64,000 nt of DNA. Source: Blastomussa wellsi. Taxonomy: Eukaryota; Cnidaria; Anthozoa; Scleractinia; Plerogyridae. Each line of letters starts with the position of its first letter. Position 1 is the first letter of the stretch. Shown here piece by piece: positions 45,281-54,800 of this stretch. The notes beneath the pieces are model-generated. The model saw only the letters and a program-made list of their open reading frames with translations. It did no database searches and had not been told where the DNA came from. The stretch covers positions 12,006,827 to 12,070,826 of the forward strand of contig OX393563.1 of the NCBI GenBank assembly GCA_947652115.1. Direction: 5' to 3'. Position numbers and translations under genes: made by a program.

Positions 45281-47239
45281 ATTGCCGGCTACTGCTACCA
45301 ATCTCATCATTACCACTCCCAGAACCTCGTGTATTTACTTTTTACCTAAAATTCACAAACCTAACAACCCAGGTCGACCTATCGTCTCTGCCTGTAGTTG
45401 CCCTACCGAACTCATTTCCAGCTATTTAGACAAAATTATGGCACCTATTGTCAGATCTNNNNNNNNNNNNNNNNNNNNNNNNNNNNNNNNNNNNNNNNNN
45501 NNNNNNNNNNNNNNNNNNNNNNNNNNNNNNNNNNNNNNNNNNNNNNNNNNNNNNNNNNNNNNNNNNNNNNNNNNNNNNNNNNNNNNNNNNNNNNNNNNNN
45601 NNNNNNNNNNNNNNNNNNNNNNNNNNNNNNNNNNNNNNNNNNNNNNNNNNNNNNNNNNAGAACCTCGTGTATTTACTTTTTACCTAAAATTCATAAACCT
45701 AACAACCCAGGTCGACCTATCGTCTCTGCCTGTAGTTGCCCTACCGAACTCATTTCCAGCTATTTAGACAAAATTATGGCACCTATTGTCAGATCTTTAC
45801 CGTCATACGTTAAAGACAGTCAACACGCACTTCAAATTTTTCGCGATTTCAATTTCCTGGGCGAAGACAAACTTATTTTCACTATGGATATTACATCTCT
45901 TTACACCGTCATCCCAAATGACGAAGGTCTTCTAGCCCTCAAACATTTTTTTGATTTACGCACTGTTAAGGAACCAAGCTCGGAAACACTACTCCGCCTG
46001 GCTGAGTTAGTGTTAACACTCAACTGTTTTTCATTCGCGAACAATTATTACAAACAAATCAATGGCGTGGCCATGGGTACCAAAATGGGACCCAGCTACG
46101 CCAATCTTTTCGTAGGCTACATTGAACACCAATTTTTCAATCAATACAACGGCCCAAAACCTGAACTCTATCGTCGCTACATTGACGACTGTATCGGCGC
46201 TACCTCTTCTACCAGAGAAGATCTTAATCAATTTATAACCGCTGTTAATTCGTTTCATCCTGCCCTTAAATATACCTGGGAAATTTCCGATACTTCCTTA
46301 GCATTCCTGGATATCAAAGTTTCTATCGAAGGCAACAGTTTATGCACCAGTGTGCACTACAAACCCACAGATTCTCATAGCTATTTGTTGTATTCATCTT
46401 TACATCCATCACATGTCAAGAATGCCATTCCTTATTCTCAGTTCCTTAGACTTCGCCGTCTTTGTAGTGACGACTCTGATTTTTCCTTAAAATCAGAGGA
46501 AATGTGCAATTTCTTCGACAAACGCGGCTATCCTGCTTCTGTTGTTCAAGCGGGCCATCATCGCGCCCAGCAAATTGATCGACAGTCAGCACTACAAACG
46601 TCACAGAGAGAAAACAACGATAGAATTCCATTCACCCTCACATTTCACCCTCACAACCACGCAGTTAAATCCATCATTCTCAAAAACTTTAAATTACTTC
46701 AAAATGATCCCGACACTGGTAGAATCTTTTCGCAACCTCCATTAATTTCATTTAAACGCGACAAAAACATAGGTAACTTTTTAGTCAGAAGTGCATTCCA
46801 AACTAGTGATCAACCCGGAACTTTTAAATGCGCTCGCGCACGATGCAAAACATGCCCTTTCATTCACAACGTTGACAAAATATCGGGACCCAAGCGATCT
46901 ATCAAAATCACTGATCATTTCACCTGTACCTCAGCCAATGCCATCTACTGTATAACTTGCACTCTTTGCAAAAAGTTATACATCGGCGAAACAGGGAGAC
47001 GACTTGGCGACCGATTCCGAGAACACCTTCGTGACGTAGAGAAAGACGACAAAAATGCATCGAAACCGGTCGCGAGACACTTCAATCTCCCAAATCATTC
47101 TAAGCAACATATGGCAGTCTGCGGCCTTTCCCTTCACCAAGGAAACACGGAAAGCCGTAAAACTCTAGAACAAAAATTTATTTTTCAAATCGGCACTCTT
47201 AATCCTCACGGTATCAACGAACGCTTTTCATTCAACTAA
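45281..47239 (+). pseudogene. Penelope-like RT / GIY-YIG endonuclease ORF, 5' truncated and interrupted by an assembly gap
   Basis: Reading from 45,281 (no initiator seen): an N-terminal IYFLPKIHKPNNPGRPIVSA motif, RT motif A (FTMDITSLYT, Asp codon near 45,887), motif B (NGVAMGTKMGPSYANLF), catalytic YIDD at 46,178-46,189, then a Cys-rich stretch (CARARCKTCPF and CITCTLCKK) leading into GIY-YIG residues LYIGETGRRLGDRFREHL near 46,976-47,030. It ends in a stop at 47,237-47,239. The N run at 45,459-45,658 interrupts it, but the sequences on both sides of the gap are duplicates, so the break is probably an assembly artefact. The N-terminal region expected of a full-length element is missing. Coordinates assume continuity across the gap. 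Confidence 0.8.
45459..45658. other. Assembly gap (200 N)
   Basis: Exactly 200 undefined bases. The 138 bases before it (45,321-45,458) are repeated directly after it (45,659-45,796), with one c/t difference that I could see. Confidence 0.99.
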
Positions 47240-47328
47240 TTTATTCCCAAGTTTTCACGTTACCAGGCACCAGCCAATAGCTAAGCTCCATCTTTCTGTA
47301 TATAAAGACACACGACGCACAATTCCTT

Positions 47329-47376
47329 GATTCGCTCCGACGAAGGGCTAACGCTCGAAACGTCAGCACTTGAATC
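47329..47376 (+). ncRNA. Hammerhead-ribozyme-like motif, right arm of Penelope-like element
   Basis: Reading 5' to 3': stem I strand GATTCGCT; core CCGACGA; stem II GGGC-TAAC-GCTC; GAAAC; GTC (predicted cleavage after 47,364); stem I return AGCACTTGAATC. Stem I pairs as GATTC/GAATC and GCT/AGC around an internal loop, and stem II pairs four of four. Stem III is only AC/GT, as in the minimal hammerheads described for Penelope-like elements, which act as dimers. The core has C where the consensus CUGANGA has U4. Confidence 0.65.
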
Positions 47377-47432
47377 TCTTTACGGTGGCCAATTGACATT
47401 ATCAACCCCGTTTGATAAAACCAAATTATATT

Positions 47433-47446
47433 TTTATAAATAGTCG
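47433..47446. repeat. Target-site duplication, right copy
   Basis: tttataaatagtcg, identical to 44,277-44,290. Confidence 0.85.
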
Positions 47447-49174
47447 TTACGGGGTGATCGACATAACCGGACGTGATCCAAAAATGACGTGTACTGCTCA
47501 GCTCTGTGGTCAACTTGCCACGGATCATATTGAACAGAAGGTAGCGTAGTTCAAAAAATATTATTAAAATTGAAACCTTTAAAAAGCACTTTTTATTTGT
47601 ATTTTGACGTGACCTAAGATATTATTTTGAAAATATTATTTTTTGTACTTTCCAAGAAATTAAATACATATAGCCTAAGTGAAAAATAATTAATAAACTT
47701 TATTTGTGATCATTTATATTATAGCTGCACGCAGCTTGGAGTCGTAGCACCATGTTTCAGTTGCTGCTGCTGTTGATGATGATATTGTTACTGTCTGATT
47801 ATTATAATTTGTGAGGATCAGTGTCTGGTGTTGGATTTAATTGGAAATAACTATCATTTGGCACGAGTAATTTATATGAAAACTATTCATGTTATTGGAA
47901 GTCAGTTGAGACACTGCCTATCATAATTGAAACTGTTTTAAATTTATGCTTGATTTTTGTTATTGATATTAATAAATAGTGCAATTTAACTTCAACCATT
48001 GATGACTATCACTTTTGATCTTAAGTTCATTATGTTGTAGGCTTAATTTAGGCCCATTTAAACTAGATTGGGTTTTATGGTACGTATAGACGAGAATACA
48101 ACTTTAAATTTTGGTCATGCTCTAAGTAAAATTTTATTCTCAGTCAACCAAAAATCCAATATAGCCGTTAAATGGGCTGGTCAATCATGCGTCATTATTC
48201 TTATTAGTCCAAGTGAGACTAGCCTGCAATGTGGCTGGTGAAATCCCTCCACAATGCAGTAATTTTAGTTGCCAAAGATTGCCTCAGGTGGCCTTAAGTC
48301 GCCTGAAATCGCCTTAAGTCGTCTAAAGTCGCCTAAAGTCACCATGTTTTTCCGGCCAATTTGGCTTAAGTTGCCTTAAATCGCCTAAAGTCGCTCAAAG
48401 TTACGGCAACTTCAGGTCCCAGAGTAGGCTTTCGACAAATTACAAAGCTGTTTTCTTAGAGTTGTAGTATTCTACATGTTATTCCTTTTTAGCGGACATT
48501 TATACAGTTTTCATGTAAACATGACCGATTACTCACGTCTCTGTACAGTGTACTATTTTTATGATCGTTTCAACAGGTTGGATCGCTCGACATTCGCTTA
48601 TGTTTTGTACTTAGTCCGCTTGACGAATTGGATAGGCTTCTTCTCTTAAGTTGGGATTTTCCCTTGGCGTTTTAACAAATTCAGTGGTTTTGCTTAGCAT
48701 TAATTGACGCATATTTATGGAATAACTTGCGATACCACAAGTTAAACAAACAATCTTGTTAGGCTGGTGCAATATCGCGAAGAGGCTCGCTTTCAAAGTC
48801 GCAATTCCAAGCTAAATACCCACATCTATAGCCAATCAGAGTACGAGAATTCTATGAGCTATGCGATGCTTCTCTTAACTCAGGATTGACCTAGGGTTGA
48901 ATTTTTTCTTGTATAAAAGTTTTTTTTTCTTGCTAATCTGATTAGCCGCCCTTAAACCTGGAGGAAAGAAAATACAAACAGACACAATTTTCAGAAACAT
49001 TTAGCCTGTTCCAAGCTCTCAGATAGTGGAGCACACGAAGAAAAGATACGCGAGCGAAGCGAACGGAATCTGAGAGCCTGGAACAGGCTAGAAAAATTGA
49101 AATAAAATTTCAAGCTAACGCTAGATTAGCTTGAGCCTTGTTAGCAAAAGTGATGATCATTTTCAGAAACTCAC

Positions 49175-49598
49175 CCGCTCCTAGAATCTACTTCAATTGC
49201 ATAGGGATTGGCCGTATCTTTCCGAACGAGCGTCTTTCTATGGGAGCCATCAATGCGAGCAACCTCAACAGTTTCGTGCATGTAATCTGTCCAGTAGATA
49301 AGTTCAGTTTCCCACTCTATAGCGATGTCATGCACCTCACCCAAATCTGTCAAGATAACCTCCTTGGTGGCACCGGCGGCGAGACGCATCCTGCTAATGG
49401 AGTTAGGATGCTCCGTGCCGGCATACTCACTCCAAAAGATCCAACCTTTTCTGACGAGCAAATCCAAAGCCTTTACTCCACGCAGCCCAGGTATCAACTC
49501 TCCATGAACTGAATTGTTGTTTATGTCTATGTATCTGATACTGTTTTGATTGGCGTAAAAGATGAGCGTTGATGCATTGCGAACATCTTCCTCAAAAC
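49175..49598 (-). CDS. Exon 2: YWTD propeller P0, first half (LDLR class B repeats)
   Basis: Opens with GFEEDVRNASTLIFYANQ and carries LDLR class B strands such as GWIFWSEYAG and ELIYWTDYMHETVEVARIDG, ending VDSRSG. The acceptor is ag|gttttgagg (phase 1) and the donor is gcgg|gtgagt (phase 2). With exon 3 it makes a propeller of about 282 residues, the size of a six-bladed YWTD domain. The first half is in one exon, unlike P3 of cassettes II and III. The following 8.6 kb intron is the largest in the gene and holds the nested mobile elements. Confidence 0.88.
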
Positions 49599-49637
49599 CT
49601 GATCATTCAAACATACAATTATTAAATGTGATTAACG

Positions 49638-49692
49638 CTGCTGCTGCTGCTGCTACTAGACACTACTACTACTGCTGCTGCTACCGCTATTG

Positions 49693-49724
<32 letters not shown>

Positions 49725-50020
49725 ACTACTACTGCTGGTACTGCTGCTACTACTACTACTGCTGCTGCTGCTGCTACTAGACACTACTACTACTGCTGCT
49801 GCTACCGCTATTGCTACTATTACTACGGCTACTACTACTACTACTTCTGCTACTACCACTGCTGCTGCTGCTGCTGCTGCTGCTACTACTGCCACTGCCA
49901 CTGCCACTGCTACTGCTACTGCTACTGCTACTGCTGCTGCTACTGCTGCTGCTACTGCTACTGCCACTGCTACTGCTACTGCTCTACCACTGCTGCTGCT
50001 ACTACTGCTGTTACGGCTAC
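49638..50020. repeat. CTG/CTA trinucleotide array next to exon 2
   Basis: About 380 bases of ctg, cta and cca units. On the gene strand this is cag/tag-rich sequence ending about 40 bases before the exon 2 acceptor. The long low-complexity reading frames here (poly-Leu, poly-Ala, poly-Ser) are artefacts of the repeat. Confidence 0.93.
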
Positions 50021-51768
50021 GTGATTTATATTAACTCCATGCAACACCCCGTTCTCGATTCCAAGCAGTGGAACCAACTGCGACCTTTCAATTTTTTACG
50101 GCAAAGAGTTTTATTGATTCATAACAGTAAAAAAATGCATTTTCTTAAATTACTCAAGTGCACACTACAAGGACCATTTCATTCATTTCGTCATTAATCC
50201 GCAGTTCATATGCCTTTCATGCATTCATTATGTAATAGTATGCATGATGCCAATGAAGCCGAACTATATTTTCAGATACGCTTCACCAATTGCTTTATTG
50301 TGTACTTAAATTAATATGATAATAATGCCGCATACTAAACCTGCTGCTGATTAACTCAGCTAAACGAAAATAGAGACTAAAAGCGTGACTTTGTTGGAAC
50401 CGCTTATTCTTAGGAAGTGGAGTAATGCCAGTCTCAAATGGATGGCCGTATACTCGGCTCATAGTTTGATACAAATAACTGGAAAGCAAATATCATAAAA
50501 AAATAAAATTCTTTAACAGCCTGTTCTGCGTATTTGCATCACAATAAGATTTCTAAGTGTCTGCAGTATTCATTAGTTATTGCACTATTGAAACAAGTCC
50601 AGAAATGCGTTTCCAATCGTCAAAGATTAAAGAAGCTTACGAAATAAAGCTCGCCAAGCCTTGCAGTAACATGTAAGGCGACGAGAAGCAGAGATGTTAA
50701 GTACCAGAGATGGTGAAATGATGGATAGATTTTGATTTTGGTACTTAATAGCCTGAGGGGCCTATTCAGGGCTAAGAAGACAGCAATTAATCACAGGCAA
50801 ACCAACATTAAACTCTATTTTAGCAAAGAACTTTCTTTTTCAGTGTTTAAAATCAATCGATTCAAGTCAGGCGAACATTGAAATCTGTGATAAAAGTTTG
50901 TATCTATTTTACGTTGCTATGAAAGTGTGTGATTACATTAAGGAGAATAACAAAGGAGTTATCTAAACTATGGCAGGCTTTGTTTTGAGGAAAAAAAAAT
51001 GCTGTATCAAAACATGATGCTACAAAGATCACGAAATACATTTCGCGAAAACCAAACTCGCCTAACACCAAGAATACAGCTGGCGATATTAAGCAAAGTT
51101 ACCTGCTTGTGTTATAATTAAATGACAAGCAAGCATCTTCGTTCTTGAGAAGAAAAAATGTCACTTGTGCTGTTTGAACCGACTTTTAACTTCATTCCCG
51201 AGGCACGATAATGCAGGGTAAGGGTAGCACTCTTAGCTTGCTTGCGTGCGTCGGATTTTCTGCCTTCCGAGTAGCTATAAGTTGCGTTTCTCAACTATGA
51301 GCGGCTTTATTGTAAAAGACTTTATGTTTTAATTTCAAAAATTATTGTAGAATATGAATGTTACTTTTGTTGCCTGAGGGAAAACAGATCCCATCTATCA
51401 CATACTTCTTTCAACCGAGGACAACTGTTAAAAACTGTTACACACATTCCTACAGCAGGGTATCCCGAATCGATGTCTTTTATCAATGAGTACTTGATAT
51501 TAAATTAATCCAGATCCAAACAAGTTAGTTGTTTCTAAATACTTCAGTTTATAAATGTTTTTGAAACATATTAGTTTTTAAAAAGCGTTCTAAACGTACG
51601 TAAGGTCTATCGATATTGGCTGATTGTATTAACTCAGCATGAAAGTACAAAGTAGACATAACGTCTAATCGCAACTTGATTTTATATTTCCAGATGAAAC
51701 ATTTTGCTGCAATTGAAGTCATTACTCAGCCGCGATTGATTTGCCAGAATGAAATCCTCTTTTCTCAC

Positions 51769-51856
51769 CTTGCACGGTGAAAGATCCCAGAAGAGCCACC
51801 CAGATGAATAAACTCCGCGAGGATGACACTCCAGATGTTGGAAACAGAAACATCAT
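51769..51856 (-). CDS. Exon 1: signal peptide
   Basis: The exon starts with two tandem ATG codons and encodes a leader with a hydrophobic core (SLFIWVALLGSFTV), ending in VQ plus one base. The donor reads caag|gtgaga, phase 1, which joins exactly to exon 2 (phase 1). The frame is open a little further upstream, but an acceptor-like site (tttgcag, exon side at 51,865) just before the ATG suggests a 5' UTR intron. I therefore chose the double ATG as start. The 2,170-base intron that follows contains the trinucleotide repeat listed separately and otherwise nothing recognisable. Confidence 0.7.
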
Positions 51857-51865
51857 GAAATGCTG

Positions 51866-54800
51866 CTGCAAAGAAATCAAACAAAACCGAGCTAAGTAAA
51901 ATTCCAGAGTCAAGTGTGTTTATACAACAGAGCTAGTGAATTTTGATCTGTCTCTTCTAGGGAATAAGGTGGGAATAACGTAAAAGTCATTGTTTCTAAC
52001 ATCGACCAGATATCATTGCAATTCATTACTCGGAATTATAAGCAAACCAGATCAACTCTGCCATGGTTTATCGTAAACTATGATAAAAGCCAACCAGTTT
52101 CTTCTCACCTTCTGTCACCAGTTTTTTGTCTCTTTTCAAGCACTGAACACGTGTGTTTGCAGTCTAAAACCAGGTCCAGAGCGTAATGAACGATCAGCAC
52201 AGCTTCTGCAAACTTTTTAGTTGTTTTGCGGAATGCAGCTTGAATAACTTACGGTACTTAAAAGAGACGTCATAATAAAAACAGTCCTTGAACAAAAAGA
52301 ATCAACGATGCATATAAACCGCAGCACCACGGTGCAAGCAGTTAAAATTCAGCTTAGGAACCAAAAGAAAAAATTATGGAACATGTACATAATAAACGAT
52401 GAAATTCAAAATACGTTTTCTAAATTGTTGATTCGATCCTTCAGAAGCATTAAACTTTATTCTATTTCGATGTCAAAGTCCCTCACTGTGTCCAATTAAC
52501 TTTGTTAATCATGGCGTTCATTATTCTATTTCAAATTCTCTGAATTGTCTTTCCCATAGGGACATTTTTGGGGTCAACCAAATTTGCTCTTTAAGTGAAA
52601 GAAATTTAATATTCCTGTTTGCAGAATCAATATATTGTTGTAAAATTTCAATTGATGCACTTCTTTCTCCGAGTGATTCCAGTAATATAACAAAGCTTAA
52701 GTTGACGTTGCACTTTTGCAAAACGCCTGTTTTCAAATACCTATATATTATAATTCTGAGGTTTATTTTATCGTGATATTGTTCGCTCTTTGCAGTGTTC
52801 AATAAACAAACAAGTTCCAGAAGTAAGACCACTACCCACAGGTGGGAGGAGGAGGTGGGGGGCGGTGTAGTTACTTGACATATACTGCTGTCTAAGGCAT
52901 TAGGCAATCTAAACATAACCATGTTTAACACAAAGAGTGGTAAATAAGATACCTCCTTTAAGACAAAAACCTTGAAAACCATACCCTGTCGGGGCGAATA
53001 GACCCGATAAGGTAGTGCCCCCATGCCCCCACCCCCACTAGCTTTACTGTCGGTAGTTTCAATAGTAATCGACTAATGTAGGGGGAGGGGGGCAATACGG
53101 CTGTAGTCACGTCACGGTTTACCTCAGTTGATGTCGGTGTATGGGAATGTTCCTAACAATAGATCGTTCTATGCTGATTAGTGGGCCCTCTTTTGTATTG
53201 CTGACCGGGTCATTGCTGAAATAATGAAATAGGCATATAGTTAAACATGCCGTCACGGCAAACAGCAATTCTTTAAGCACTGAAGCATAATTTATTCGTC
53301 ATCATTAAGACTCAGGAATTTACTAGTTTAGCTGCTTGAAGGGCTAAATCCGGGATTTACCACAACTGGAAATTAACACGGCTAAGGGTAAACTGATGTT
53401 TCTTGGCTGTCCATCTCAACTTTGAAAAGCGTCGAGCCATAAAAAGTTATTATATATTGTTGTTATTCACGTTAGTATTTTGAACTTCCATTTTAACTTC
53501 TCTGGACTTTCGTTTCCGTAAGCCGATATATAGCTCTGGTATGCCGATGTTGGTCTTCGGACGCACAAACATCTTCGCTACCCTTAGCTTCAAAAAAAGA
53601 AACAGTCTCATTATTTGACTGGATAGGTGAATAGCTTTTTCTTAACACTTCAACGTTAACCGCGGTCAAGTCAGAGATAATAAATCCATTTTTATTTACT
53701 AGGTCCTTAACCAAAATTGACCAGTCAGGTGCAGTTACATGCATCATTCCAGGTGCAACATTCCTGTATTAGACTGAGTAAAGTTACACAATTATCAATT
53801 ATGCTAACAGGAACGGCAGCAAAGAAATTTAGGAATTGAAGCCCATTTATTTCTTTCGGTTTTGTTCTCTTGCGGTGCAAGCCTGACATCCTCGGAGACG
53901 CAGGAGTAGTTAGTGGGGCCGAGGGAAAGCTGAAACTGCGATAAAAATACTCTGCGAAAAAAATACTCGGCAAAGAAAGGGTCGCCCACTACTACTCGGA
54001 ACGAGACATGTCACTGGTTCTGAAATAATAGCTAGGTAACACGATAGAGGTAGTGGTGACAGCGGACCAATGAAAGTAGAGGTTGCAGAGAGGTGGTGGC
54101 TACCCTCAAAGAAAAGCGGCATTCTCGAATCCAGAGCTCTCTCACGCATTGGGTCGAGAATTGGAAAAGTTGGAGCGTAAGCGAGGAGCCCCTTGTCCAT
54201 TCTCGTGCGTAGATACCTGTCTGACCCGCGCGTGAAAAATACTCGTTTCAAGCGACGATCGATGTTCTTATGGGATAACGAAAGTGTACTGACACCGATT
54301 TCAGATGTTCGAATATCGTATATCCGGTCAGTTTAAATATGCTATCAGAATGCAAGTGAAGAAGAAGGAAAAGTTTCTATTTCCGAGTCGGTGCTTGCAC
54401 TTTTGTTTTTTCGTCGGAACATCGATCGCACGAGCCACACAGATAGCCACACACGTTCAGAGCGTGGACTTTAGACCTGCTGGCCGCCGATTGCGCAAAA
54501 TAATACAAAGGGAATATAAAGGTACTTTTTCTGCCCAATCAGGAGGCAAGCATTCAGAGAGCCATTTGGAACTGGTCTGGGAAGACTCTTTCCCTAGGGG
54601 CCCATTGCTTTTGCTTCAACTTTTCTTTGCCGATTCCCCGTTCCCCTCGAACCGCAATTTCAACTTTCTCTTGGCTCTAGTTGCTTCCGCTGGGTCTCTG
54701 TGGATGGATCATTGATCATTAAGTTGGAAAAAAATTGTGTATATTATTTTTATTTAATAAGTTTTGTGCTTGTTTATTTAAGTATGTAGAGAATTCTATT

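Larger units (their letters stand above)
44291..47432 (+). mobile_element. Penelope-like retroelement with inverted, truncated upstream copy
   Basis: Layout from left to right: about 50 bases of unique end; a 940-base arm (44,341-45,280), which is the exact-length inverted copy of the element's 3' end (46,493-47,432); then the sense-strand reverse-transcriptase region. The coding product has an RT domain and a GIY-YIG endonuclease, the hallmark of EN(+) Penelope-like elements. Long terminal repeats in inverted or tandem partial arrangement are known for this class. The 14-bp duplication at both flanks shows one integrated unit. It sits in intron 2 of the giant receptor gene and within the larger TIR-bounded segment. 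Confidence 0.88.
42710..48429. mobile_element. 5.7 kb segment bounded by 16-bp terminal inverted repeats
   Basis: gcctactctgggacct at 42,710-42,725 is inverted at 48,414-48,429. Next to each end lie clusters of the short motif 'ttaagtcgcc' and variants (42,726-42,760 and about 48,290-48,400). This TIR plus subterminal-repeat layout is typical of DNA transposons. I see no transposase; the interior includes a tRNA-like SINE, a minisatellite and the later Penelope-like insertion. No target-site duplication is obvious, so this may be a decayed or chimeric unit. Confidence 0.55.
1..51856 (-). other. Gene span: giant LRP-like / SRCR receptor gene (5' complete, 3' end beyond window)
   Basis: Forty-two coding exons were placed by GT/AG sites, phase and domain continuity. 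They sum to 10,488 bases (3,496 codons) without an in-frame stop. Order: signal peptide; cassette I = propeller, EGF, linker, SRCR, linker, SRCR, SRCR; cassettes II and III = propeller-EGF three times, then linker, SRCR, linker, SRCR, SRCR; cassette IV starts with a propeller and runs off the left edge. All module boundaries are phase 1. Each propeller is built from two exons (three in the third propeller of II and III) joined at phase 2. YWTD propeller plus EGF is the LRP/LDLR ectodomain theme; SRCR domains are typical of scavenger receptors. No LDLR class A repeat, transmembrane segment or cytoplasmic tail was seen. A single transcript is inferred because no signal-peptide exon or stop separates the cassettes; two or more adjacent genes cannot be excluded without RNA data. 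Confidence 0.8.

Noticed and set aside
49656..50034. Long open frames on both strands (poly-Ala, poly-Leu, poly-Ser)
   Set aside because: Pure trinucleotide repeat open in all frames; inside intron 1.
54305..54715. 136-codon plus-strand open frame
   Set aside because: No recognisable domain and no supporting splice or homologous context.
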